Assembly: GCA_021234155.1 (NCBI GenBank)
Contig: JAJEKV010000096.1
Span: 2,293,678-2,357,677, forward strand
DNA length: 64,000 nucleotides
Origin: Isoetes taiwanensis
Lineage: Eukaryota; Streptophyta; Lycopodiopsida; Isoetales; Isoetaceae
Direction: 5' to 3'
This document shows, one piece after another, positions 45,960 through 57,130 of the stretch. The notes under the pieces are model-generated. The model ran no database searches and had not been told where the DNA came from. It saw nothing but the letters and a program-made list of their open reading frames with translations. The stretch's first letter is position 1. Every line of letters begins with the position of its first letter. The translations under genes and the position numbers were made by a program.

Positions 45960-47045
45960 TAGGCTTTAGGGTTAACAAAGTGAGGATCCGACAGAGGCAG
46001 CTCCTTCCAGCGGTCTCCAGGTAAGTCGTTTTCTTCGCTCCATTTCTCATGTATCTACATCTTTCTTGTTTTCCGTTTATTTTTTTCCCTGCCGCGCTTC
46101 CGGAGTGCAAGGCTCCATTTGTGTGCTGAGTTACTAACTCTAGAGATCTAATAGAAATCACTTATTCCTAGATCTGCATCGCCATCTTTCCTTCTTTTCG
46201 GCAAGCAAAGCAATTGCTGACTCAACAAACCATTCTGAGTTTGCAATTAAGGTGCAGGTGTGAATACGCCTGGGGAAGGTAGAAATCCATTTGTAAGTTC
46301 AAAATCCAGTTCGTTTATGGAAACATCAGTAGCCTAGTGAAACATGGCCTAGGATTTTGTATTGAGGAACCCGGGAAATAATCAATTTTGGTCTTTCTTT
46401 CCATGAATTTGCACAGATCCATGGAAGTAAAGTCGTATTGGCTGGAGTGAGGGAGTGGTGAGACATTAATCCTACAAAATATAACTACCTCTGCATGTCT
46501 ATGGTTTGTTTAGACTTGTAAGCATGCAACAATTCATCTTGCTTCTCCTCTGACAATTATCATTATATATAAGATACAAATTACTGCATTTTTTATCCAT
46601 ATGCTGGGACACTAAAGTGTTGCAAATCTTGAAGGAACACTTCCTAGCATCATTTCTTATAGGGCACAGGCCCATATTTATGCGCAGGTCTCTAGGAGTG
46701 AAAATAAAAACTGGAAAACTATCATTTTCATGGGCATTATCATAATCATTAAGCTCATCTCAGGCAGTTTCTCTACATCATAAGTATGCACATTGCTTAG
46801 TGTATCTTAATTTTTTCTGAATTAAAAGGGAGCTCTTCCATTGATTTTGGTTTGTCACAAGCAGTCACAGCATAGAGAACTTGTTGAAACCCTCACTTTT
46901 TTGAGACCAAACATAGCCTCTGCCGTTGACAAGGGCAGGGCACATGTAAAAAAGGCGTCCAAACTAACTTAACCGACGTAAGAAGTCTGATTTTAAGATA
47001 TTTTTTACATTTTTGATGCGGCTCCTGTTTCTTGGATGATTGCAG
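45960..47045 (+). other. probable 5' UTR exons and introns of EMC6
   Basis: A strong donor CGGTCTCCAG|GTAAGTCG lies at 46020/46021. An optional 21-nt exon may lie at 46258-46278 (ggtgcag|gtgtg...gggaag|gtag). A clear acceptor GATTGCAG ends at 47045, 8 bp before the EMC6 start codon. The transcription start is not visible. Long 5'-UTR introns are common in plant housekeeping genes. Confidence 0.5.
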
Positions 47046-47053
47046 GAGTTTAT

Positions 47054-47419
47054 ATGGCTCCGTCTACTAAAACAGCAAAAGTGATTGAGACAGAAAAAAA
47101 TGAAAGCAGTGACCTATTGTCAGCATACAGTACAGAGAATATGCAGCATAACATGAAAATAATTTACTACTGCCGAACGTTTTTATCAATCGTAGCAGGT
47201 GTTATTGCAGGTGTGTTGGGTCTAACTGGCTTGCAAGGTTTCATATGTTACTTCATCATAATGGTGGTTGCCTCTGGTGCCCTTACTGTAAAAGCCAAGG
47301 TTGATATCAGTTTGTACTTCGACTCCTGGCAGCGGGTTGCATTTGATGGTATTTTCCAAGGATTGATGTCCTTTGTACTATTCTGGACGTTTGCATATGA
47401 CATTGTTCATATATTCTAG
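47054..47419 (+). CDS. EMC6: ER membrane protein complex subunit 6
   Basis: The 121-residue protein starts MAPSTKTAKVIETEKNE and has a short hydrophilic N-terminus, then MKIIYYCRTFLSIVAGVIAG, LGLTGLQGFICYFIIMVV, YFDSWQRVAFDGIFQGL and the C-terminus MSFVLFWTFAYDIVHIF. These are the defining segments of EMC6/TMEM93, with two to three membrane helices; the length matches the family (about 110-120). EMC inserts tail-anchored and multi-pass membrane proteins at the ER. The ATG at 47054 follows a splice acceptor (47045), so the in-frame ATG at 47036 lies in the intron. The coding region is one uninterrupted exon. It looks intact and functional. Confidence 0.95.
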   Translation: MAPSTKTAKVIETEKNESSDLLSAYSTENMQHNMKIIYYCRTFLSIVAGVIAGVLGLTGLQGFICYFIIMVVASGALTVKAKVDISLYFDSWQRVAFDGIFQGLMSFVLFWTFAYDIVHIF

Positions 47420-48140
47420 GCTATGTCACTGAGTGGCTATGTTTGAGCCACAGGATAGCATATTTCACGAGCAAGCTGTTTCTTTCTTTGCTTTAAACAT
47501 TCACAGATGCTATTGACAAGCCTATTGTTAAGGGCTCACGAGCACTTACACCTTCATCAAGCCTTCAAGGAGTTCTTGTTCTTTTTCATGCTATTATTGA
47601 AATATTATTTTGCATATATTTCTGTGCTTTCTAGATAATACATCTTTTTATGAGATTAGACTTGGAGGATATTTATCCCAATGGCCATACTTGTCACGTT
47701 TCTCGCCTAATATGCTTCTGTTTCTTAGTTTTTAGGTCTTTTGTTTGGATGTAGTTCTCATTCCCACCCTCTCTTAACAATGGCACGGATCCGAACAGGT
47801 AGAAGCTAATCTGCGATGACAAATCTAGCAAAGAAAGAATGAATGGGCAGCAAAACACAGAGCCTGAGATTACTTAGACTAAGTTGCAGGAAAATGCCAA
47901 GCAAATTTCAACAGCTGCAAGAGCAACACAAACATAATCTGCAACAAAACTGATCTGCGTGCCAAAATTAAGACATTAGAAACTATTCCAAGGACATGCA
48001 AGATGTTCCACATGGAAAATGAGCAAAGAAAATAACTTCTTATGAACTACCGAAGGCTGAAAATGAGATGGAGGAATATCAACAGATGGTCATGAAAGTC
48101 ACAACCCTCAAGGCTTAGATCGTGAAACCACATATAACTT
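47420..48140. other. EMC6 3' UTR and intergenic DNA
   Basis: The 3' UTR probably extends some 200 bp; no canonical polyadenylation signal stands out. From about 47780 a Lys/Gln-rich broken frame hints at a decayed coiled-coil sequence, but I could not assign it. Confidence 0.4.
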
Positions 48141-48145
48141 TTTTC

Positions 48146-48262
48146 AAAGAAATCCATTTGCCTATTATCACTAAAATATCAAATTGTTTGAAAAAGAAAT
48201 CCATTTGCCTATTTATCACTAAAACATCAAATTGTTTGAAAAAGAAATCTATTTGCCTATTA
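48146..48262. repeat. 47-48-bp tandem repeat, 2.5 copies
   Basis: Units beginning aaagaaatc(c/t)atttgcctat and containing cactaaaa(t/c)atcaaattg start at 48146, 48193 and 48241. A related phrase (attatcactaaaatatcaca) occurs at 52087. Confidence 0.85.
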
Positions 48263-48318
48263 CGTTTACCAATCTGTTTTGTAAAGCATTGGGAATATGA
48301 TTTGCAACTGTATTGTAT

Positions 48319-48414
48319 GGGGGGATGGAAGCTGGGAAGCTGATTCCAGGGGGTCCTGCGACTGGCGGGAGCTGGGAGTGGGTCCTGGAATCAGTGACCC
48401 AGCTCCATCCCCCC
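48319..48414 (+). ncRNA. long near-perfect hairpin, possible young MIR locus
   Basis: 5' arm 48319-48353 (starts GGGGGGATGGAAGCTGGG, contains CTGATTCCAGG) pairs with 3' arm 48381-48414 (CCTGGAATCAG ... CCCAGCTCCATCCCCCC). The stem is about 34 bp with a small internal mismatch and a loop of about 27 nt. The geometry is like a plant miRNA precursor. No known miRNA was recognised. Strand and transcription are unknown. Confidence 0.4.
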
Positions 48415-48415
48415 A

Positions 48416-48530
48416 CAACATGGCAACTTGGGGATTTGGCAAACGGACATTACCGATCGATGACTGCCGAGCAAAAATGGGCGCCGTTTTCCATTGGGAG
48501 GCGTAATGAGCTCCCCAGTTGCCATGTTAT
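48416..48530 (+). ncRNA. second hairpin adjacent to the first
   Basis: CAACATGGCAACTTGGGGA (48416-48434) pairs with CTCCCCAGTTGCCATGTTA (48511-48529). Inside, TGGCAAACGG pairs with CCGTTTTCCA. It starts one base after the first hairpin. Could be a second precursor stem or part of one inverted-repeat transposon. Confidence 0.35.
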
Positions 48531-48832
48531 ATAGAGGACTGTGTATATTTGAAGGCTTTGAGGTGCTTGGTGCAATATTCCTATTTTTGGCCAAGGTGGA
48601 TTGATATGTTTCCGATGGTTCGAACAGGGAAAGAAATCTTCGGAATTTGGGAAAGTTTTAGAATGGGAACACGATGGTCCCTTGTAATTGGCATGCTGAC
48701 ATTTCTGGCAAGGGCTTCTACATTTCTGCGAATGGCTGTCTGCGACATGGAGCGCCTAGGTGAGGAATTTTTATTGTTGTTTGTTGTCCGTGTAGACCCA
48801 AAGATGATCTCTCTAAGGTGTGATTTCTCTCG

Positions 48833-50234
48833 ACTCTAGCTCGGCTTTAATCATTTCTCCCATGGCACTTTGGATTTTGTAGGTTATTATATCCCTCTAT
48901 AATATATTCAACAAAACTTAGACTTATTCTGATTTGATAGATAGCACTTCAAGGATACCATTAAAGAATATATGTATTATTTTCTTGATTGTTATCATAT
49001 TTATAGAATTTAATTATATAAGTTTATCTTTAAATCAAAACTATAATGGTTATCAAAGAATAAAATTGTTTTCCAAACTAATTTTCACTTGAATCTATTT
49101 AGAATTAGACATTTCAAGAACATAAAATTTCAATTTCAAGTGATTCAACAAATTTAAAATCTGGCAATCATAAAAATTTCTAAATGAAATCTGATGGTTT
49201 GATAAGTGATTGATTTAAAACTATTACAACAATTTCACAATTTACAAATGTTTATACTTTTGAAAATACTTTAAGAAAAGTTTTAAGTTGAGTTTATTAT
49301 TGATTAATTTTCAATATATTTTATTTCATTAACAATAAACTATTCAACAGGTATTATTAAAACATAAAGATATCCATTTTCCATCCAAAATTATCTTCTT
49401 AAAATATGTTAAAAAAGTAATATTTTAATTACACAGAGTTTATGAGAATTTAATTCTAAATAGATTAAAGTGAATACTGATTTAGAAAGCAATTTTATAC
49501 TTTAGTTTCTGTCATACTCTTAATTTAAAGATAAATTGAACAAATTATTAAAATCAATAAAGTTTAAAATATATATAATCTTATCATGGCACCCTTGAAG
49601 CACATCTATTAGATTTGAATAAGTCCAAATTTTGCTAAATATATCATCTCTTATTTGCCATCTCTTTCTCATTAGAGTTACGACTGTCTGCAAATAAGTA
49701 TCACTTGAATTTCAATTCAAATTTGTTGGTCAATAGAACTATCACTCGAAAAGAACCTTCTTAAGAAGTATCTCTTCATTTTATTGATGTTTCGGTAGGA
49801 CCTATAAATACCCACCTGAAACGTACTTTAGATACATGGACTGCGATAGCTATCAAGTAAATTGCAATTCAATCTTCTACCACGGTCTATTAAACTATAG
49901 AGGTCCCTCTTGCGCAACTGGTGGTGGATGTCAAGCTAGTATAGACTATGGAGATAAGAAGAGTGTGAAGATCATATTGATCAAAGACACACTAACATTT
50001 GATTATTCAGAGGATTCATCACTTGCTACTTTTGGCCATGGAATTAATTCTAATGTAGAAAGAGATGATGATGGAGTATTAGGAATGAGACAAGACTTGT
50101 CATTATCAATTGCAAAAAGAGCTTGGTTTCAGTGGGATGTTTTCATATTGCCTTTCAAATTTTATAATTTTGATTATATGAGCCCTAATGACTTCATTAC
50201 TTGACTTGTTTTGGTTGTTAATGGATTTTTTGCA
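48833..50234 (+). pseudogene. aspartic protease exon repeat, unit 1 (split by a foldback element)
   Basis: Starts gactctagctcggctttaat. After the inserted element (48902-49653), it encodes a pepsin-like (A1, nepenthesin/CND41-like) protease segment. The active-site region reads LDTWTAI near 49832 (Gly of DTG changed to Trp). It is followed by VNCNSIFY, NYRGPSCATGGGCQASIDYG, ILIKDTLTFDYSEDSSLATF and RDDDGVLGM. Frame breaks are present and no second active site was found. A relic, not a working enzyme. Confidence 0.75.
48902..49653. mobile_element. about 750-bp AT-rich foldback element
   Basis: Left end tatattcaacaaaactt...gacttattctgatttgatag pairs with the reverse complement of the right end (tatatttagcaaaattt...gacttattcaaatctaatag). 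The pairing continues inward for over 200 bp, e.g. cacttgaatctatttagaat against cactttaatctatttagaat. It interrupts unit 1 of the protease repeat; unit 2 shows the uninterrupted site (atatccctttgtttgccatc). Confidence 0.8.
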
Positions 50235-50885
50235 GGTTGACTCTAGCTCGGCTTCGATCATTTCTCCCATGGCACTTTAGATTTTGTAAGTTATTATATC
50301 CCTTTGTTTGCCATCTCTTTCTCATTAGAGTTACGACTGGCTGCAAATAAGTATCACTTGAATTTCAATTCAAGTTTGTTGGTCAATAGAACTATCACTC
50401 GAAAAGAACATTCTTAAGATGCATCTCTTCATTTTATTGATGTTTCGGTAGGACCTAGAAATACCCACCTGAAACTTACTTTAGATACAGGGACTGCGAT
50501 AACATGGATAGCTATCAAGTAAACTGCAATTCAATCTTCTACCAAGATCTATTAAACTATAGAGGTCCCTCTTGCACAGCTGGTGGTGGATGTCAAGCTA
50601 GTATAGACTATGGAGATAAGAAGAGTGTGAAGATCATATTGATCAAAGACACACTAACATTTGATTATTCAGAGGATTCATCACTTGCTACTTTTGGCCA
50701 TGGAATTAGTTCTAATGTAGAAAGAGATGAGGAATAGGACAAGACTTGTCATTATCAATTGCAAAATAGCTTGGTTTCAGTGAGATGTTTTCATATTGTC
50801 TTTCAAATTTTATAATTTTGATTATATGAGCCTCAATGACTTCATGATCTGACTTGTTTTGGTTGTTAATGGATTTATTGCAGGT
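50235..50885 (+). pseudogene. aspartic protease exon repeat, unit 2
   Basis: The 651-bp unit starts gactctagctcggcttcgat and repeats unit 1 without the foldback insert. The active-site region is better kept: VGPRNTHLKLTLDTGTAITW (DTG) near 50450-50505. A frame break follows. The remainder (NYRGPSCTAGGGCQASIDYG, DTLTFDYSEDSS) ends early at ERDEE because of a small deletion relative to unit 1. Inactive. Confidence 0.75.
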
Positions 50886-50935
50886 TGACTCTAGCTCGGC
50901 TTCGATCATTTCTCTCATGGCAGTTTAGATTTTGT
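50886..50935 (+). repeat. start of a third protease repeat unit
   Basis: gactctagctcggcttcgat recurs, followed by catttctctcatggcagttt, then similarity ends. This supports a head-to-tail tandem array. Confidence 0.8.
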
Positions 50936-52330
50936 CTATTTTTCAAAAATCTTACAGTATTTTATGAAATAGATTTGGCTAAAGTTATTATTATCATTAT
51001 ATTTATATGTATTTGGACTTGGCGAAACTTTTGAATTAAATACTCCTTTAAACTTTCAATTGAGTTTTTTTATCTAATTAGAAAAAGTAAAACATATAAA
51101 TTTAATAGCTTTCGACATATTGTACTATAATTACAAATAATAGTCAACAATCATGGAATATAAGATCATATAAAAAAACTTTTACATAAGCTCACAACAT
51201 AGTTTATAGCATCTAATTGCAATGACTCCCTTCTAGATATAATGATCAAATTGCATTTATCTCTAGCCCTTAAAGAAAGATGTTATTTCAGGCATCTAGA
51301 TAGATATTGGCCATCTTTTACAAAAAGAAAATTGAAGATGCATATGTAGTATATGTAATAGTATTTCATAGTCCGAAACACTATTATCACTGATGATGGT
51401 AGGTGGGGATGTGTAAAAATCTTTAATAAGAATTCATTTTATTTGGCTATTAATGATAAATATTGTAATATAAAGAAATACTAATCTCTTTTTCTTTAAG
51501 GAAAAGAGGGGAATCCTAAAAAACTAATAGGATATTTATTTTAAATGTGGCTATTTTTTTATTTTTTTTAAAGAAAATCTCCCTTCATAAAATTCGCCGC
51601 AAAATTACCAAGACCCCCTAAAAAAATCGTCATTTGGCTATTAATAGCCACTAATTTTTTCCATAGAGCTGACACTGGTGGTATGGAGTGGATCAGTAGG
51701 CATCAACTCTTAGATGCGGCTTAATTTGAGGGTGATTCCAGAGCAATCTATTGACAGATTGGTTCTGAAGTCTGCCTCCGACCGATCTGTTATTGCAAAT
51801 CAAAGGCTCGAATTTGTGCAGAAGCTCCATTATATTGTGATTAATCTGATGGAGTGTGGATTGTAAATATGTAGTTGCACTGAAGTAAGGCAATATAAAC
51901 GTACGTTTGTTGAATTTTGAGGTTTTGCGAGACCAACTGTCTTTTTTGTTCAATGTGCACCATGGAAACTTTGATGGGGTCACGACATAAAAAACCGTGG
52001 ACCTTTGATGTAGCATAAGGCGGGAAATGTTCTTCCAATTGAAAGCCAGAAACAAAAGTTGAAAACATCCCATAAACATTAAACCATTATCACTAAAATA
52101 TCACATTGTGCGCTTGGTGATAAGATTTGCAAATGCTTTTTACAAATTTTGGTTCGAAAAAAAAAAAAAATTAATAATTTTTTTTTTATGGCGTGGACCA
52201 TTGATAAAAGCTCAAAAAACTAAAAGAAAAGAAATTTTTCTAGCCGCCCACGAAGCTCTCATGGTGATATGCATCTTCTGGATTCGGAAGTTTTATTCTG
52301 GGATATCAACCTAGCATACCCTTAACATAT
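50936..52330. other. AT-rich DNA, no gene seen
   Basis: A 128-codon minus-strand frame (51693-52079) has no recognisable similarity. Short phrase tggctattaat recurs near 51446 and 51635. Confidence 0.4.
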
Positions 52331-53560
52331 CCAAAGGTCACACTTACGTTAATAGCCCAGTCCACCTTCCTCTTTTCTCTAGCCTTTTTAGTTCTCCTCC
52401 CATTGCTATTCAAATCTATGAATTCATCTATGGTCCTCTTTGCCAATCGAGCTCCATCTTTCCCTTAGCCTGGAGAGTGCTTGAAGGCATATGAGGTGCA
52501 GTTTCCTCAATAGTAGCACATAACACAACAATTTTCTGCCCAGGGTTTCAAATCCTACTAGTTGTTTAGTAGAGCTGCTCTACTTTTTGCTTCATCGTGG
52601 CAAGAGGAAATAAAGAAATATTTAGATATACGTAGTATGAAGGAGGTGGTTTCGGAGTCCAGCTTCAAGGCGAGGACGAGTTGCTACTAGTGTTCTGCAA
52701 TTTTGCCACCTTCTCTCTTTGGTCCCCATCGATCTTTCATGGCTGATGGAAGAGGGCCATAAAGACATCTAATTTCTATGCGCCATCAATAAAAGCATCT
52801 CGAATGCAGCTTCATTGACATGGGCAAACTTTGACAGAGTTGCCTGGTGATAGAGAGATCCAGAACATGCCATTTCACATGTATACGAGGTCCATAGCCA
52901 TCTGCACTTTGTGACCAGGTACAAACTATTTATTCTAAGGGATATATCAGTCCATGACTTCGTCTATCTTGAAATAGACAAAGCTTTTACAATGTACTCT
53001 TCCAACCGTTTCTCTAATCTCCAAGTTAGATATCTGCGGGAGGGAGGGAGGGAGGGAGAGAGGATAATGGATGTCTCACTGCAGACCTTTATAGTTCAAT
53101 TTACGACCACAAGAGAAACATTCTGTTGAGGTGGGAATCGAGACATCTCCACAATGCACAATAGACCATATCAAAGTAGAAGAAGAGCCTAAACAGGCGT
53201 GGCTGCAAGATACAACAATAAATTGCCTATCACGAAGGTTGAAATAATATCTATCTATTTATCTATCTTATTGAAGTAATATATTTGTTTACAAATCCTA
53301 GTAGTGAATTTCTTGTTTACAATGGAAAAATAGCTAGTCGCAGGATCCCATCGGTCCATGCCAGAATGTCATAAAAAAAAACTTGAAACCACAGTATAGC
53401 ATTTGGAGATCCATTTTGTCTGGTGATTTTGGTTCCAGCTCCAACAATGGGATTCTTACTCATATTTCTGCCAGCTCCAGCGATGGCGTTTTGAGCTGAA
53501 TGATGTCGTTCTTACTTATATCTCTGCTAGGTTAAAATCATCAATCCGAGCTTAAAGATT
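52331..53560. other. intergenic DNA with short simple repeats
   Basis: Contains (GGGA)n at 53038-53063 and (TCTA)n near 53246-53268. A possible decayed LINE RT phrase DFVYLEIDKAFTMY occurs near 52960, resembling motif A, but is too short to assign. Confidence 0.4.
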
Positions 53561-54520
53561 CAGTTTTTTTTGTCATTTGTAGCTTGCATATGATAGTGTA
53601 ATCTTGCACAAATAAAGCATACAAAGCTCAATGATGCAACTGTCATTCACGATTCGGCCTCTTGCACTAGCTATGGCAGGACAAGAAATTAGGGGAATGA
53701 GTTTGTGTGCTACCTTCGCCCCTTGTATGCTTTGTTTTGAGGACCTATCAAGGATCTTTACAAGAAAGCTGTGGTTATAGCCATTTTTACAGGGCAAACA
53801 AGCTACGACCATTTTATGCCCAATCTATACAGCGCAGACAAGCTACAACAATATTTGTGCCCAATTTATGCTAGAGCAGTGAGACAAGGGTTGAAGCATT
53901 GGAAAGGAGAATTGATTAAGGAGAAGTCATTCCATGGTTATCGGCCTTTAATTAGGGGCTTGCATGGCCATGTTTATTGACCTTCAAAAGACTCAGAATG
54001 AACTTCACACCAAAGTGTGATGCACTTAGTTTGCCACGTGGAAGATTGCCAAGTGGGTCAACATTGCTCTATTACCTTGCAACTAATTGACTTGGACATA
54101 AAAACAAAGGTATGTGATTTAGTTATTTGCATTTACTTAGCTTTATATATTGTGAATTTTTGTAGAACTGATGCCCTTTGTTGTCAAATAGATGTTGCTT
54201 GCTTATTGTTTACCGGATGTAACTGGAAATCTAGAATGGTCCACTCAAAGTACCATTCTGCAATGGATTGCTCTGCCACATGGCAACACTTTATTAACAA
54301 AACTATGAAAACGGAGACTCAAATGCTATATGTGCCCACAAAATATCTTATGCAAGTTGTTACTATTTGTAAAGGACTGGCAAATTGTGCGAACTTGAAC
54401 CCAAGGAGGCGGCACATATGAAGAAAATGGTTCTGACAACCTTGGATGCCGCATATGAAAGTAGTGCGAGTGTGGATGGATCAAATTATATTCGCCCGAA
54501 TTGGGTTAGGGTCTTAAGAA
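53561..54520. other. unassigned DNA with short open frames
   Basis: A short direct repeat occurs at 53800-53865 (agctac(g/a)acaa and cccaat(c/t)tat). Frames of 70-130 codons do not match a family I know. Confidence 0.35.
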
Positions 54521-54525
54521 TGGAA

Positions 54526-55708
54526 ACCTCCCCAATCTTCTCCCTATGGAAGCCTCCCCAGCTTTCCAATGTTGTTAAGTTGGGGAGGTTTCCATAAAAT
54601 CCCAAAATATATTATTAGTATATGATCTTTTTTGATCTACGACAATAGCTATTCATAATTAACCCAAATTTATTGTCTACGGCGAAATTTAATCCCTTCT
54701 TTTTTCGATACCTTTTCAATTTCAGTTCTATATTGCCCTTTTCAGGCAAACATGCACATTCTTGAAGCAGATTCCTAAAGCAATGTCGCTCTTTTTCGAT
54801 TCAAGCAATTGATTTTGCAAGGGATTCACAACGACAAATTTGGCGGATTTGGGCAGTGGATAAGCCGGATTTGTGCGAATATCGATGGATTTGGGTGATG
54901 TCCTTACTAATATAAAATTGTTGGTTATCGATGCTTTGATCTGTGAATACTCTACTCTACTTAGATTTCCTGGTTCTCAAAGGAATGATTTCACAGAAAA
55001 ATGCTACACTGCTGTGAAGAAAACATATTTTAAGAGATTTATGATCACTTTGCAAACAATTTTCTGCTGCAAGATTTCTCGAATCTAAATATTCCTGGGC
55101 GTTTGAACGATTCGGATTACTCTGCAAATAATTCTTCACGGCAAGATTTGTAGAATCTAAATGTTCCTGGGCAACTTTTCTCAAATTCAAATGAATTACA
55201 ACAAGATTTCTCAAATGTTCCTGCACAATATTTCTTAAATTCATTCAAGCCATAGCTTCGCGAAATCTTCGATCTAAGATAAGGGAAAATTTACCCTCCC
55301 AAATCCCTCAATCTGATCGTAACAGGACAAAAATAAAACCAGTAACAGGGGAGGTTTCCATAAAATATAAAAAAAAACACCTCATCAAGAAGCACGTGGA
55401 ACGAGGTGCGCGACAGCATGAATCTTGGTTTTCATGCAAAAAGGAGAGTTTTATTATTTATTTTTTATTTTTTATAGAAACCTCCCCATTTTCCACAGAA
55501 ACCTCCCTTATTTTCTTAATTGGAAACCAGTAACCAACTCCCAAATATAAACATACACTGGCCGGGTTTGAACCCCCGACCAAGTGCACAAACCTCCCCC
55601 TATTTTTTAAAGTAGAAACTTTCCAAAGTGAAAACCTCCCCAAGTCGTACAAAGAAGGAGGTTCCCATGGAAGGGGAGGTTTCCAAGAAAGGTGGGGAGG
55701 TTTCCAGC
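54526..55708. mobile_element. element or cluster defined by GGGGAGGTTTCCA motifs
   Basis: TGGAAACCTCCCCA occurs at about 54526 and variants near 54546, 55477, 55497 and 55631. The inverse GGGGAGGTTTCCA occurs near 54582, 55347, 55673 and 55694. Outer copies face inward on both sides, as in DNA transposons with subterminal repeats. Alternatively 54526-54595 is a 70-bp palindromic unit by itself. The interior has a short tandem repeat (gcaagattt(c/g)t(c/a)gaatctaaat near 55071 and 55142) and no transposase. Confidence 0.5.
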
Positions 55709-56041
55709 TTTGCTCAATATAATTGCTTGTGCCTCCATAACCTTTGTTTCATCTGAAACACCTGCTGCTGAAGTTAGAGATCCCGCTGATAGTGTAGACC
55801 CTACAGCCCCTCCACTTGGTCCACTTGAGCTAACACCAGGACTGGAACCTCCAGAACTTGCTGTGACCCTGGCTTGACCTCCATCTATTAAATACCATAA
55901 GTTCTCGAACTCAAGAACAGATTTAATAGCCTCTTTCCATACTTGAAAACCTGTATCTCCCTTGAATACTTCGATCTAGTTCAACAAGTTAGCTGCAAAT
56001 CTAGTAGACATAGTAATCAAACAACTTGGGCTCTGATACCA
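55709..56041 (-). pseudogene. Ty1/copia 5' end: primer site and start of gag
   Basis: On the minus strand TGGTATCAGAGC (56041-56030) is the initiator-tRNA-Met primer site. It is followed by ATG at 56011: MSTRFAANLLN, stop, IEVFKGDTGFQVWKEAIKSV, LEFENLWYLIDGG. This is the copia gag N-terminus (FxGxxxxxWxxxxxxxL). A TAG in place of a probable CAG interrupts it early. Sequence ends where the GGGGAGG motif cluster begins, so the rest of the element is missing. Confidence 0.82.
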
Positions 56042-56042
56042 A

Positions 56043-57130
56043 TGATAGAATCTAAGAGTCTACTAGAACATTTAACACTTGCAACTAAGTTGTACTATAG
56101 CAAATAACTTCTCTTCTTTTTCTAATAACACAAGTACAATACACCAATTATTCAAGTGTACATTGGCTTGTTGATCTATCCCAAAACCTCCAAGGAATTT
56201 TAAGTTGAATCAAGAGAGCCAAGATGTGGTCACTTATCTCTTGATAAATCTAACAACTTAACTTATTTATTTGCAACCATTCAAGTAAATCATAGTCATA
56301 AATATCCCAGTTACTGTAGCAAAGGCATCGAACCAAACACTAAGCAATGTCGAACTTCCTTGATTGCGAATGCCACCGTCTCTGCAAGCCGTCTCCCTGT
56401 TAAGCAAGTTCTATTTCATTTATGCTTGATCCCCCGACGGTTTCGGCAGGAGATTAGCATTCCCAGCTGGGAATTCATCTTCGTTTGGATTATCCCACAG
56501 GCATAACTCAATAGACGAAATATTCACCATACCATTAAATATTTCTCCTTTAAATAACTTCCCCCTTAATTATATCAACCATTGCAACCTTTTTTAACTT
56601 CTTATGCAACCTTCACTTTACCCATGTATTTGAAGTCCTTGATACTCATGTATTTGAAGACCTAGAATCATTCATTCTTTATAACATCTGACCCTTCTAT
56701 TTCTATCAGCCAGGTGCATAGCCAAGAGGGCTACTGCTGGGTTGCATCTCCCCAGTCCCGATGAGGCAGGAGAAGAGTCACCTCCCCTCCAGAGGCATGC
56801 ATGCCCATCACAGGCGGCTAGAGGGTCACTGCCCGTATTCGACTTGAACCCCATTGAAGGTGACGCATCACCCAAGAGGTGTGGAGCTCGTGCCTTGCCC
56901 ACACGCAGTGGCAAACCATTAAGCCTTGCCCACTAAGATCCCTGGTAGGCTTTACACACCAGAGGGATCAATCTGTGATGGGACAAGTCCCCCTTATCCA
57001 CCGGTCTAGCCCCGCCACCCACAACCAGGCGGGCTCCTGTGCACGGGCCGCATTAATTGGGAATTAATGAGGCTATCTAGGATCATCTGCTACAGAGGCT
57101 TTTAGGGTCTCTACCCCCCTTCCCAATATT
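56043..57130 (-). repeat. probable copia 5' LTR region, outer boundary unknown
   Basis: Next to the copia primer site the plus strand reads TGATAGAATCTAAG, giving an LTR end ...CTATCA on the minus strand. I could not locate the other LTR end. A GC-richer block at 56700-57060 (including ctggtaggctttacacacca and gccacccacaaccaggcggg) may belong to the LTR or to another repeat. Confidence 0.4.

Noticed and set aside
47036-47053. Upstream in-frame ATG of EMC6 as the true start
   Set aside because: It lies before the splice acceptor at 47045, inside the probable intron, and adds non-conserved residues.
55561-55581. tRNA gene on the minus strand
   Set aside because: Only a T-arm-like ggttcaaacc segment is present; no D-arm, anticodon arm or acceptor pairing was found.
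54526-55708. GGGGAGGTTTCC motifs as transcription-factor (kappa-B-like) sites
   Set aside because: Plants lack NF-kappa-B; the paired orientation fits transposon end repeats better.
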